Notes: generated by a model not told the origin, from the sequence alone. Positions 44,292 to 53,309 are shown, counted from the first letter of the stretch. The stretch is 64,000 nucleotides of DNA from DASUPK01 sp963821705 (GCA_963821705.1 CAWGEV010000006.1:124001-188000), one strand, 5' to 3'. Numbers and translations: made by a program.

Positions 44292-44337
44292 GGGCTGTCC
44301 GGAGTTCTGGGCCATATAGACCCCAAAGTCCGGACGG
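44292..44337. repeat. 46-bp palindromic element, right copy
   Basis: Begins 2 bp after the restored stop of the AbiEi-DUF559 gene. Shares the first 12 bases (GGGCTGTCCGGA), positions 14-15 and the last 8 bases (CCGGACGG) with the left copy at identical spacing, while the hairpin interior differs. GTCCGGA pairs with TCCGGAC, TT with AA, GGG with CCC. It may also act as terminator for the convergent DUF1385 gene. Confidence 0.8.
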
Positions 44338-44342
44338 CCCGC

Positions 44343-45353
44343 CTACGCGACGATCTCGATCGCCTGGTGGCGCTTCTTCTCCTCGTAGGGATCCTCCACC
44401 GCCAGAACCGCTTGGAGCGAGCGAATGGCGACCTCGAGCTGATCGAGGTCGGGCTCGCGGGTGGTGAGGTTCTGGAGCATCAGCCCGGGCCACATCACCG
44501 CGCGCACCCAGCGCTTGTTGCGGTGCTTGCCGGCCCACTTGATCACCTCGTAGGAGAGCCCGGCGATCAGCGGGATGCCGAGGATGCGCGAGAGGACCAG
44601 CCAGTACCAAGCGGGCAAGCCGATCGGCGCGAAGACGAAGATCGCGAGCACCATGACGATCAGCAGGAAGCTTGTGCCGCAGCGGGGATGGAGGCGCGAG
44701 TACTCCTTGGCGCGGACCGGGACGAGCTCGTCACCGGCCTCGAAGCAGGAGATGCTCTTGTGCTCGGCGCCGTGGTACTGGAAGACCCGCCGCAGGTCGG
44801 GGAGGCGGCTGATCAGCGCCAGGTACCCGATGAAGATCGCGGTCCGCAGCACGCCCTCGACCAGCCAGAAGAGCACCGGGGAGCCGAGCTGATCCTTGAT
44901 CAGGCTGGTGGCGCCGACCGGGATCACGAAGAACAGCCCGATCGCGAGGAGCAGCGAGAAGAAGATCGTGACGCCCCAGGTGAAGCCGCCGATCTCCTGC
45001 TCCTCCTCCCCATCGGCGAGCTGCGCGTTGGCGGAGATCGCCAGCGCCCTGAAGCCGATCTTGAGCGACTCAGCGAGGGCGACGACCCCGCGGATCACCG
45101 GAACCCGGAGGATCCGGCTCCGCTTCGCCCACGAGACGATCGGCTCGGAGGTGACCTCGATGCGCCCCTCGGGTGTGCGGCAGGCGACGGACCAGGTCGA
45201 GACGCCCCGCATCATCACTCCCTCGAGCACCGCCTGGCCACCGACCGGGGCGTCGCCGATCGCCACGGGCTTCCCGTCCGGCATCAGCTCGGACTGCGCC
45301 GGCCGAGCCGGCCGAGATCCGTTCAGCGACGACTCGGGCAGCTTGGGACTCAA
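44343..45353 (-). CDS. DUF1385 (YqhQ-like) membrane protein
   Basis: 336 residues starting TTG 45353. APVGGQAVLEGVMMRGVSTW and RSRILRVPVIRGVVALAESL at the N-terminus; membrane helices (FTWGVTIFFSLLLAIGLFFV and others); the conserved central block FQYHGAEHKSISCFEAGDEL followed by HPRCGTSFLLIVMV. Role unknown; genes of this family usually lie between rpmE and prfA. That order is kept here but for a ~7-kb insertion on the prfA side. It overlaps rpmE by 4 bp. Confidence 0.9.
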   Translation of the reverse strand: MSPKLPESSLNGSRPARPAQSELMPDGKPVAIGDAPVGGQAVLEGVMMRGVSTWSVACRTPEGRIEVTSEPIVSWAKRSRILRVPVIRGVVALAESLKIGFRALAISANAQLADGEEEQEIGGFTWGVTIFFSLLLAIGLFFVIPVGATSLIKDQLGSPVLFWLVEGVLRTAIFIGYLALISRLPDLRRVFQYHGAEHKSISCFEAGDELVPVRAKEYSRLHPRCGTSFLLIVMVLAIFVFAPIGLPAWYWLVLSRILGIPLIAGLSYEVIKWAGKHRNKRWVRAVMWPGLMLQNLTTREPDLDQLEVAIRSLQAVLAVEDPYEEKKRHQAIEIVA

Positions 45354-45556
45354 CGGCTGCGCTTCGCGGCCCGGCGACGGAACCGCTCAACCCGGCCGCC
45401 GGTGTCAACCAGCTTCTGCTTGCCCGTATAGAAGGGGTGGCACTGCGAGCAGATCTCCACGTGCAGCTCCGGCTTCGTGGAGCGCGTATAGAAGTCGTTT
45501 CCGCACGAGCAATGGACGTGCGAGAGGACGTATTCGGGATGGATTTCGGTCTTCAT
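45350..45556 (-). CDS. rpmE: 50S ribosomal protein L31 (zinc-binding form)
   Basis: 68 residues from ATG 45556. MKTEIHPEYVLSHVHCSCGN, ELHVEICSQCHPFYTGKQKL: Cys pairs CxC and CxxC mark the C+ zinc form. ATG 45556 fits the family; the longer upstream extension to 45595 does not. TAGACT precedes by 8 nt. Divergent from the SnoaL operon. Confidence 0.95.
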   Translation of the reverse strand: MKTEIHPEYVLSHVHCSCGNDFYTRSTKPELHVEICSQCHPFYTGKQKLVDTGGRVERFRRRAAKRSR

Positions 45557-45624
45557 CACGATCAAGTCTAGCCAGGCACAGAACACGCCTCGCAAGCCGA
45601 AAGACCGGGATCACCGGCGCGAGT

Positions 45625-45666
45625 TGACATACAGTCTGTAGGTCAGATATACATACAGCCTGTATG
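45625..45666 (+). promoter_or_regulatory. Strong promoter with two ATACAGNCTGTAT operators
   Basis: -35 TTGACA (45625-45630), 18-nt spacer, -10 TATACA (45649-45654). Two dyads: ATACAG-T-CTGTAG (45630-45642) inside the spacer and ATACAG-C-CTGTAT (45654-45666) across the start point, 24 bp centre to centre. The pattern is that of a TetR- or PadR-like repressor binding twice on nearly the same helix face. No regulator gene of that kind is adjacent. Confidence 0.8.
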
Positions 45667-45692
45667 CGAACTTCGACCGCCTGGAGGCCCCG

Positions 45693-46133
45693 ATGACGAC
45701 AGCGACTGACCCCACCACAGCGATCCGGATGCTGGCCGAGCGCTACGGCGAGGCCTGGAACCGGCAGGATCTCGACGCGGTCATGGACCTGCATGCAGAG
45801 GACTGCGTCTTCTGCGCCCACGCGGCCGGCTCTCCCCCGGCCGAGGGCAAGGACGCCGTCCGGGAGGCCTTCGCGGGCTACATCGCGATGATGCCCGACA
45901 TCACCTTCGCCGAGCGCTCCCTTCACGTCGGCGAGGACCACTGGGTGCTCGAGTCCACCATGAGCGGAACCGTCGAGCAGGCGATCGAGGTCGAGGGCCA
46001 GTCCATGGGAGAACGCGGCGCGCGAGTCGAGGTCGACTGCGTCGACGTGATCGCGGTCCGGGACGGGCTGATCGTCAGCAAGCAGACCTACCTGGACTCG
46101 CTCGCCATGCAGCGCCAGCTCGGAGGCGAGTGA
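45693..46133 (+). CDS. SnoaL-like (NTF2-fold) protein
   Basis: 146 residues from ATG 45693 (GGAGG 8 nt upstream). AIRMLAERYGEAWNRQDLDA, VMDLHAEDCVFCAHAAG, GKDAVREAFAGYIAMMPDIT, VDVIAVRDGLIVSKQTYLD are typical NTF2-like polyketide-cyclase/isomerase family features. First gene of a repressed operon with a second NTF2-like gene and a hydrolase, suggesting turnover of a small, perhaps xenobiotic, compound. Confidence 0.88.
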   Translation: MTTATDPTTAIRMLAERYGEAWNRQDLDAVMDLHAEDCVFCAHAAGSPPAEGKDAVREAFAGYIAMMPDITFAERSLHVGEDHWVLESTMSGTVEQAIEVEGQSMGERGARVEVDCVDVIAVRDGLIVSKQTYLDSLAMQRQLGGE

Positions 46134-46647
46134 TGGCGACGGCCACCGAGAACGGGACGGCCGCCGCCAGCGTGCCGGCCACGAGCACCGAGCAGCGCGA
46201 CGCGGCCTCCACCTGGGTCGGAGTCTTCGCCGAGGGCTGGGGGCGAACCCCGTCGACACCGACACCTTCTGCGACCACTTCGAACCCTGGCTCCAGGACG
46301 AGGTGCGAATGATCCAGCCGTCCGTCCGTCCGACGGTCGGGAGGAGGGCCTTTCGCGAGGAGTTCGCTCGCCCCCTCTTCGAGCTGGTCCCGGATCTCAG
46401 CGGCACGGTGGAGAACTGGGCTGTGAGCGGCGACACGGTCTACATCGAGCTGCGGCTCGAGGGCACCGTCGGCGGGCGGCGGTTCACCATGGACACCTGT
46501 GACCGCATCACGCTCCGCAACGGCAAGGCGGTCGAGCGCTTCGCCTACCTTGACGCGGCTCCCCTGATCAAGGCGGTCGCGGCCAGCCCCCGCGCTTGGC
46601 CGAAGTTCATCCGCACGCAACTGCGCAGCCTGAGGAGGCCCGCATGA
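46133..46647 (+). pseudogene. Second SnoaL-like gene, one-base frameshift
   Basis: Starts ATG 46133, one base into the TGA of the preceding gene (TGATG). N-terminal part QRDAASTWVGVFAEGW runs out of frame after a G5 run (46239-46243). Adding one G continues as ANPVDTDTFCDHFEPWLQDE and then VRMIQPSVRPTVGRRAFREE, WAVSGDTVYIELRLEGTVGG, KAVERFAYLDAAPLIKA. The restored length of about 171 residues fits the family. Read error or real mutation cannot be told apart here. Confidence 0.8.
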
Positions 46648-47506
46648 ACGAGGTGAAGCTCCAGCAGGGAACGATCCAGTACCGCGACTCGGGCGATGGC
46701 CCGCCGGTCGTCTTCGTCCACGGCCTGCTCGTCGACGGGGCGGCTCTGGCGCAAGGTGACGCCGCAGCTGCACGGCGGCTTCCGCTGCATCGTCCCGGAC
46801 CTGCCGCTGGGCTCGCACCCGGTTCCGATGAATCCGGACGCGGACCTCTCCCCCTCCGGGCCTCGCGCGGATCATCGCCGACTTCCTCGAGGGGCTGGAT
46901 CTTGAGGACGTGACGCTGGTCGCCAACGACACCGGTGGCGCGATCTCCCAGATCACGGCCGCCAACCACCCCGAGCGAATCGGGCGCCTGGTGCTCACCA
47001 ACTGCGACGCGTTCGAGAACTTCCTGCCCCCCGCGTTCCGGCCCCTCCAGTGGTCGGCTCGGGTGCCCGGCATTCTCAACGGGATGCTCCAGGGCATGCG
47101 CTTCGAGCCGCTGCGCCGTCTGCCGATCGCCTACGGCTGGCTGATCAAGCGGGACTTCCGTGCCGCCCCGACGCGCGAGTGGGTCGACCCATTCCTCTCG
47201 AACGGGGAGATCCGGCGCGACACGGTGAAGGTCCTGCGGGAATCGATCCTCGCTACACGATGGAGGCGGCCGAGCGACTCCGGGACTTTCGACCGGCCGG
47301 CACTGCTCGCCTGGGCGGTCGAGGACCGCTTCTTCAAGCTCGCCTTCGCCGAGCGGCTTGCGCGGACGATCCGGGGCGCGAGACTCGAGCGGATCGCCGA
47401 TTCCTACACCTTCGTCTCCGAGGATCAGCCCGAGCGGCTGGCCGAGCTGATCGAGGAGTTCGCTCGCCGACCGCTCAGCACCCCCGCAGCGTCCGCGAGA
47501 GGCTGA
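46644..47506 (+). pseudogene. Alpha/beta-hydrolase (haloalkane dehalogenase/epoxide hydrolase-like) with several indels
   Basis: ATG 46644 (MNEVKLQQGTIQYRDSGDGP, PVVFVHGLLVDG). Reading the whole enzyme needs changes in GGGG 46737-46740, CCCCC 46850-46854, and a compensating pair GGG 47238-47240 / TTT 47287-47289. The result contains RLWRKVTPQL, DLSPPGLARIIADFLEGLDL, the nucleophile elbow VANDTGGA with Asp at the nucleophile position, and FDRPALLAWAVEDRFF with the acid residue. Asp at the elbow points to dehalogenase/epoxide-hydrolase chemistry. Last gene of the operon; its 3' end overlaps the convergent sulfatase by 32 bp. Confidence 0.8.
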
Positions 47507-49210
47507 CCCTGCGGCCGTCCAGCGAGGTCGCGATCGCCTCGAGGCGGGCGCCGTCGCCGGCGCCGCTGAACCGGATGCGGATCGGCGGCTGCGAGTCGCG
47601 GCCGATCTCCCTGCCGTCCAGGTAGAAGGTCGCACCCTGGGCGACCCGCTCCCGCCGACGAACGCGCTGGAGCAGCTGGGAACCTGCAGGGTCAGGTCGG
47701 GCGCGGCCCGGCAGGCCTCGCCCGCGCAGTCGCCGAGAGTGCCGAGCAGCCTCTCCAGTGAGGCTCTGACCTCGGCGTACGTGGGGTCGCTCGCCACGTT
47801 CTGGAGCTCGAAGGGGTCGTTGCGCAGGTCGTAGAGCTCCTGCCGGCCGCCGCCGTAGTTCGCGTACATGTAGCGGTCCGAGCGCACCCCGCGGAAGACG
47901 AGGGGCGGATTGTTCGCCTGCCTGGGCGTCGCCGGGTTGCCCCAGGCTTCGAGCTCGATCCCGCGGCCCGGCCAGTAGCCGCTCCGCCGCATGATCGGGA
48001 TGAGGGACTCGCCGTCCTGCACGCGGCCGGGATGCGCATGAGCGAAGTCGAGGATCGTCGGCGCGAGATCGACGTTCCCGACGAGTTGGCTTCGGTGCAC
48101 ACCCTGCGGCATGCCGGGGGCTCGGATCAGGAGGGGCACGCGGATCGACGGCTCATACGGCAGAACCTTTCCCTGGAGGACCCGGTGCTCGCCGTGGAGG
48201 AAGCCGTTGTCAGAGGTGAAGAGGATCACCGTGTTGTTCAGCACGCCCTGCTGCTTCAGGGTGCGGACCACGTTCTGGACGAGGTCGTCCACTCCGAGCA
48301 GCGAGCGAGCCTGCGCGCGGTACAGCGCGTCTTCCTCCGAGATCTGGTGGCTGGTCAAGAGGGGAAGCTTGCGGATGTCCGGCGGCTTGTCGGAGACGTC
48401 CGCCTCGTTGAAACCGGGCGGGCGCGGAGCCGCGAGGCCCTTGAACCTGCCGGCGTAGCGGTGCGCGGCCCGCGGGTTGTTCCCCTCGCAGTTGCACGAG
48501 CCCGGCTCGACGTGCGGCTCGTGCGGAGCGATGTAGAGGAAGAAAGGTTCCCCGGTCGGGGCGCGCCGGCGGATGAACCCGGCCGCCAGTCGAGAGAAGA
48601 CGTCGGTCTGGTAGAGACGCGGATCGACGACGCTCGGCTTCGAGCCGTAGTGGACGAGGTGACCGTTCTCGTTCAGCGCATAGCCGTAGACGGAGTAGTT
48701 CCCTCCCAGGCGCCGGTTGTCGATCGTCCCGTACCACTGGTTCCAGCCCGGCGGAATCACCCGGTAGGAGGAGCCGGACCCGTAGTGGTTGAGGAACTTG
48801 CCGACGAGCCCCGTGTAGTAGCCCGACCCCTGGAGCCAGACGGGAAGAGTGTTGTCGAGGGTCGGTGCGAGCTTGGTGTACCCGCCCGCGGGCGGCTCGT
48901 CCCCCAGGACGCCGTGATTGTGCGCGTACTGCCCGGTGAGCAGCGTCGCTCGCGACGGGCAGCACAGCGAGAAGTTGACGAACGAATTGTCGAAGGTGAC
49001 GCCGTGCCCGCCGATCTCGGCGTTCGTCTTGGGGAGAAAGCGCTGCTGGTCGACGGACTCGTCGTCGTCGATGATCATCACGATGTTCGGCCGGGCCTCC
49101 GCGGGCCGGCCGCTGGGGCCGGAGCCGACCAGGGCGGCCACTCCGAACACACCCGCACAGACCACCGCGGCCACCAGCAACGCGCCCAACGCTGTGCGGC
49201 GGACCGGCAT
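47475..49210 (-). CDS. Secreted type-I sulfatase (FGly), C-terminal frameshift
   Basis: About 578 residues from ATG 49210. Signal/membrane anchor (ALGALLVAAVVCAGVFGVAALV); PNIVMIIDDDESVDQQRF metal site; formylglycine motif SLCCPSRATLLTG; PFFLYIAPHEPH; TSDNGFLHGEHR; LDFAHAHPG; SDRYMYANYGGGRQELYDL. Near the C-terminus one base is missing in a three-C run (47645-47647); adding it gives GSGVAQGATFYLDGREIG and the ending VSLSRTLRGC, matching the neighbouring paralogue. Arylsulfatase or phosphonate-monoester type; substrate unknown. An FGly-generating enzyme is required but not in the window. Confidence 0.88.
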
Positions 49211-49266
49211 CCCGCGACGATGACGGGCCCCGGTTACGCCCGGGTTAAGGCGATGTCTTCAGAGGG

Positions 49267-51021
49267 TCAGCAGCCCCCGAGCCTGCGCGACAGGCTGACC
49301 CGCCGGCCGTCGAGCGAGGTGGCCACGGCCTCGAGCTTGGCGCCGTTGGCGCCGTGCCGCAGCGGAACGCTGATCGGCGGCTTCGAGTCGCTGCCGATCC
49401 TCTTGCCACGCAGGTAGAAGGTCGCCTCCTGTGGGTCGCCCTTGCCGGCGACGGTCGCGGTCGAGCACCCCTTTGCCTTCAGCTTGAGCGCCGGGCGAGC
49501 GCGGCAGCGCCCGCCGGCGCAACTGGCGAGACCGCCGAGCAGCCTCTGCAGCGAGGCCTTGACCCTCGCGTAAGCCGGATCGTTGGCCGCGTTCTGCAGC
49601 TCGAACGGGTCGTTCCGCAGGTCGTAGAGCTCCTGCTCGCCGGTGCCGTAGTTGGCGTAGAGATAGCGGTCCGTGCGCACGCCCTGGTAGTTCAGCGGCG
49701 GGTCCTCCGGGTCCTCGAGCGTGTCCGGGGTGAAGTACGTCTCGAGGTCGAGCGCGCGTCCCGGCCAGTAGCGCTTCTTCCGCATGATGGGCATCAGGGA
49801 CATGCCGTCCTCCTTCCGCCCGGCCTTCGCGTGCGCGAAGTCGAGAATGGTCTCGGCGAGGTCGACGTTCCCCACGGGCTGGCGGCGGTGGACTCCCTTC
49901 GGCACACCCGGTCCCCGGATCAGCAGCGGCACCCGGATCGACGGCTCATACAGGCGGACCTTGCCCTGCGGGACCCGATGCTCGCCGTGGAAGAACCCGT
50001 TGTCGGAGGTGAACATCAGGACCGTGTTCTTGAGCTCGCCCTGCTGCTTCAGGGTGCTCACCACGTTCTGGACGAGATCGTCGACTCCCAGCACCGCCTC
50101 GGCGCGGGCGCGGTAGCGGGCGTCGACCCCGTTGATCTGAGACTGGTTCAGGAGCGGCAGGTTCTTCACGTTGGACGGCTTGTCCGAGACGTCCGCCTCG
50201 TTGAAGCTCGGGTCGCGTGGCGCGGTCAGCCCGTTGAGCGTCCCCTCGTACCGTGGCGCGGCGCGCGGGTTGTCGCCGGCGCAGTTGCACGAGGCCGACT
50301 CGGCGTGCGGGTCCCGGGGAGCCAGCGACAGGTAGAACGGCTTGCGGCTCGGGGCGCGGCGCCTGATGAAGTCGGCCGCCTTCTGCGAATAGACGTCGGT
50401 CTGGTATGTGGCGGGGTCGACCACGCCGGGCGTCGAGCCGTAGTGGACGATCCGGCCGTTCTCGTTCAGCGTGTAGCCGTAGGCGGTGTAGGTGCCGCCG
50501 GTGAACGAGTCCGGATCGTCGAGCGAGCCGTACCACTCGTTCCAGCCGGGCGGGACGTCGGTGTCGGGCGCATCCCGGCCGTACCCGTTCAGGAACTTGC
50601 CGATGTGCCCCGTGTAGTAGCCCGCCCGCTGGAGCCAGACCGGCAGGGAGTTGCCGAGCGTCGGCTTGAGCTTGGCGTAGCCGCCGGAGGGGAGCTGGTT
50701 GCCGCGCACGCCGTGGTTGTGCGCGTACTGACCGGTGAGCAGGGTCGAGCGAGAGGGGCAGCAGAGCGAGTAGTTGACGAACGAGTTGTCGAAGGTGACG
50801 CCCTTGGCGCCGATGTCCGCGTTCGTCTTGGTCAGGAACTGCTGGAGGTTCACGGACTGGTCGTCGTCCATGATCATCACGATGTTCGGGCGCGACTGCT
50901 TCTTGTGACCGCGCTTCTTCGCCTCGGTGCCGGCGGGGGCCATCGCCACGCCCGCGCACAGCAGCCCAGCGAGGAGCAACGCCCCAAATGCTCTCTTGTC
51001 AGCCCCCTTCCCCACGCCCAC
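49267..51021 (-). CDS. Secreted type-I sulfatase (FGly), paralogue
   Basis: 584 residues from GTG 51021. Signal peptide (AFGALLLAGLLCAGVAMAPA), basic linker, PNIVMIMDDDQSVNLQQF, FGly motif SLCCPSRSTLLTG, FYLSLAPRDPH, TSDNGFFHGEHR, YANYGTGEQELYDL. The ~90-residue C-terminal beta domain ends VSLSRRLGGC with Cys as last residue, as in the neighbour. The two genes are tandem duplicates separated by 56 bp and diverged by roughly a third of residues by eye. Confidence 0.92.
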   Translation of the reverse strand: MGVGKGADKRAFGALLLAGLLCAGVAMAPAGTEAKKRGHKKQSRPNIVMIMDDDQSVNLQQFLTKTNADIGAKGVTFDNSFVNYSLCCPSRSTLLTGQYAHNHGVRGNQLPSGGYAKLKPTLGNSLPVWLQRAGYYTGHIGKFLNGYGRDAPDTDVPPGWNEWYGSLDDPDSFTGGTYTAYGYTLNENGRIVHYGSTPGVVDPATYQTDVYSQKAADFIRRRAPSRKPFYLSLAPRDPHAESASCNCAGDNPRAAPRYEGTLNGLTAPRDPSFNEADVSDKPSNVKNLPLLNQSQINGVDARYRARAEAVLGVDDLVQNVVSTLKQQGELKNTVLMFTSDNGFFHGEHRVPQGKVRLYEPSIRVPLLIRGPGVPKGVHRRQPVGNVDLAETILDFAHAKAGRKEDGMSLMPIMRKKRYWPGRALDLETYFTPDTLEDPEDPPLNYQGVRTDRYLYANYGTGEQELYDLRNDPFELQNAANDPAYARVKASLQRLLGGLASCAGGRCRARPALKLKAKGCSTATVAGKGDPQEATFYLRGKRIGSDSKPPISVPLRHGANGAKLEAVATSLDGRRVSLSRRLGGC

Positions 51022-51087
51022 TCAAACCGGTCCCCGGGTGGGGAGTTGCGGTCCCCCGGGTTCGCGCCGTGCGCTCGCCCGCCGGGT

Positions 51088-51093
51088 TACATT
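51088..51093 (+). promoter_or_regulatory. Leaderless -10 box of NarL-type regulator
   Basis: TACATT ends 6 nt before GTG 51100, so transcription would start at the start codon itself. No Shine-Dalgarno is present. The partner kinase gene has the same arrangement. Confidence 0.55.
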
Positions 51094-51099
51094 ACGAGC

Positions 51100-51753
51100 G
51101 TGGCTGAGAGCGGGGAGGTCGGGTCCGACAAGATCTCGGTGATTCTCGCCGACGATCACGCCGTGGTCCGCAGCGCCCTGCGCCTGATGCTGGAGCGGGA
51201 ACCCGACATCGAGGTCGTCGCCGAGGCCGGCGACGCCGACTCGGCGAGCCGGTACGTCAACGGTCACCGTCCGAAGGTCCTGATCCTGGACATCAACATG
51301 CCCGGCGGTTCCGGCCTGGCCGCGATCCCGTCGATCAGAGAGCAGTCGCCGGAGACCGAGATCGTCGTGCTCACCATGCAGGACGAGACCGCGTTCGCGC
51401 GTGAGGCCCTCCAGGCGGGCGTGCTCGGCTACATCCTCAAGGAGGCCGCGAGCGAGGAACTGGTCAAGGCCGTGCGCATGGCGGCGGAGGGCCGGACCTA
51501 CCTCCAGCCCGAGCTGGGTGCGCGCCTCGCCGCCGAGCCCGACGCGGGGACGCCGGACGACCTCTCGGAGCGCGAGCTCGAGGTCCTCAGACTGATCGCG
51601 CTGGGCCACACCAACAACGAGATCGCGGAACAGCTCTACCTCAGCGTCCGCACGGTCGAGTCTCACCGGGCGCACATCCAGCAGAAGCTCGCCATGACCA
51701 CCCGCTCCGAGCTCGTCCGCTATGCGATCGAGCGCGGACTGATCGACGTCTGA
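51100..51753 (+). CDS. NarL/FixJ-type response regulator
   Basis: 217 residues from GTG 51100. Receiver: ISVILADDHAVVRSALRLML, phospho-Asp in VLILDINMPGGSG, VVLTMQDE, LGYILKEAASEELVKAV. LuxR-type helix-turn-helix: LSERELEVLRLIALGHTNNE, IAEQLYLSVRTVESHRAHIQ. Convergent with the histidine kinase whose stop lies 5 bp away. Longer plus-strand frames upstream are antisense to the sulfatase gene. Confidence 0.95.
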   Translation: MAESGEVGSDKISVILADDHAVVRSALRLMLEREPDIEVVAEAGDADSASRYVNGHRPKVLILDINMPGGSGLAAIPSIREQSPETEIVVLTMQDETAFAREALQAGVLGYILKEAASEELVKAVRMAAEGRTYLQPELGARLAAEPDAGTPDDLSERELEVLRLIALGHTNNEIAEQLYLSVRTVESHRAHIQQKLAMTTRSELVRYAIERGLIDV

Positions 51754-51758
51754 GCGAC

Positions 51759-53309
51759 CTATTTGGGGCGGCCGCTGTGGCCGGGATCCGATGGCGAGGC
51801 CATGTTCTCGTCCGCCCGGGTCGCAAGCGGGATCTCAGCCTGCACCCTTGTGCCGGACCCTCGCGTCGAGCTGATGTCGAGCGAGCCACCGAGCAGCGCC
51901 ACCCGCTCGCGCATGCCCACCAGCCCGAAGCCCTCGCGAACCAGGTTGGGCTCGAAGCCCACGCCGTTGTCGGTGATCTCTATCTCGATCGATCCGCGGC
52001 GTGCCCTCACCGTGAGCTCCGCGCGCCGCGCCATCGAGTGCTTTGAGACGTTGTTGAGGGCCTCCTGGACGAGGCGGTACACCGCGGTCTCGAGCACCGG
52101 GGTCGGGCGCGCGTCCTCCTCTCGTGGCAGCTCGAACTCGCATTCGACCCGGAGGTCCCCCGCCTGCTGATGCTGCTCGGCGAGCGCCTGCAGCGCGGCC
52201 TCGAGGCCGATCGTGTCGAGGGAGGCGGGCCGCAGCTCCGTGATCAGGCGGCGAAGCTTCACGATCTCCTCGTCGATCTGCTCGACGGCGACCTGACCGG
52301 TCTCGTGCAGCTCGTCCGGGCTCTCCTCGCGGAGGGCCGAGGAGAGGCGCATGCGCAGCACGGCCAGAGCCTGGAGCGTCTCGTCGTGCAACTCGCGCGC
52401 CCAGCGGCTGCGCTCCTGCTCCGCGGAGTCGATGGTGTTCTGCAGCCGCTCCTCGGCCATCGAACGCGCGGTGGCGACGCCGGTGGCGGCGCTGGCGGCG
52501 AACGCCTCGAGCAGGCGCTGGTCCTCGTCGTCGAAGCGCCCCGGGTCGCCGATCCGGTCGAGCGCAACGACGACGCCAAGCGGATCGCCGCGGAAGAGCA
52601 GCGGTGCGAGCAGGGCCCTGCCGCTCTCCTTCGCTCCCAGCGACGGCCCAGTGAAGCGGCCGAGCAGCACCGACTCAGAAGCGTCAAGGGCCGGGATTCG
52701 AAGGTCCGAGACGGCGGCGTCGAGCCCGCCGGCCACCGCGGCGGTCGCGGCGACGACGAGGTCCTCCCCCTCGCGAAGCAGGATGATCAGGGCCCGCGCC
52801 TCCACCAGGGCCCGCCCGCGCTCAACGATGGCCTCGAGCACGCGGTTCAATTGCGTCTCGCCACCCACCGCGATGGCGACGTCGGTCGCGGCCTGAAGCC
52901 GCCTCACCGCCCGGCGGAGCTCGTCGCGGTCGCGACGGCGGTCGGTGATGTCGCGGATCGCGGCCAGCGCCATCATGCCGTTGTCGGTGGCGACCGTCGA
53001 GAGCGAGATCTCGCAGGGAAACTCGCTGCCGTCCTTGCGGCGCGCGTAGAGGTCCAGCCCGGCACCCATCCGGCGCGTCCGGGGCGCCTCGAAGTAACGG
53101 TCGCGGTGGGCGAGGTGCGCCGGGCGAACGCTGTCGGGCACCAGCATCTCGATGTGCTCGCCGATCAGCTCGTCCCGGGAGTAGCCGAAGACCGCCTGGG
53201 TTCGCGAGTTGACGAGCCTGATCTCCCCCAGCTCGTCAACGCCCACGACCGCGTCGGGCGCGAACTCGATGAACTCGCGCTCCAGTGCCTGACTCGCGTG
53301 GTCCGCCAC
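51759..53309 (-). CDS. PAS-GAF sensor histidine kinase (NarX/DesK-like, HisKA_3)
   Basis: 516 residues from GTG 53309. PAS domain (about 10-125; FAPDAVVGVDELGEIRLVNS, FPCEISLSTVATDNGMMALA), GAF domain (about 145-290; VLEAIVERGRALVEARALII), dimerisation helix with phospho-His in RWARELHDETLQALAVLRMR, and HATPase (VQEALNNVSKHSMAR, DNGVGFE, GFGLVGMRERVALLGG). No membrane segment, so a cytosolic sensor; PAS could hold haem or flavin, but ligand residues cannot be fixed. TATGCT stands 6 nt before GTG. Partner of the convergent regulator. Confidence 0.94.
   Translation of the reverse strand: MADHASQALEREFIEFAPDAVVGVDELGEIRLVNSRTQAVFGYSRDELIGEHIEMLVPDSVRPAHLAHRDRYFEAPRTRRMGAGLDLYARRKDGSEFPCEISLSTVATDNGMMALAAIRDITDRRRDRDELRRAVRRLQAATDVAIAVGGETQLNRVLEAIVERGRALVEARALIILLREGEDLVVAATAAVAGGLDAAVSDLRIPALDASESVLLGRFTGPSLGAKESGRALLAPLLFRGDPLGVVVALDRIGDPGRFDDEDQRLLEAFAASAATGVATARSMAEERLQNTIDSAEQERSRWARELHDETLQALAVLRMRLSSALREESPDELHETGQVAVEQIDEEIVKLRRLITELRPASLDTIGLEAALQALAEQHQQAGDLRVECEFELPREEDARPTPVLETAVYRLVQEALNNVSKHSMARRAELTVRARRGSIEIEITDNGVGFEPNLVREGFGLVGMRERVALLGGSLDISSTRGSGTRVQAEIPLATRADENMASPSDPGHSGRPK

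Noticed and set aside
46607..49210. An 867-residue sulfatase extension toward 46607
   Set aside because: The extra ~300 residues are antisense to the hydrolase gene and arise only because of the one-base shift at 47645-47647. The true sulfatase ending is readable to 47475 in the corrected frame.
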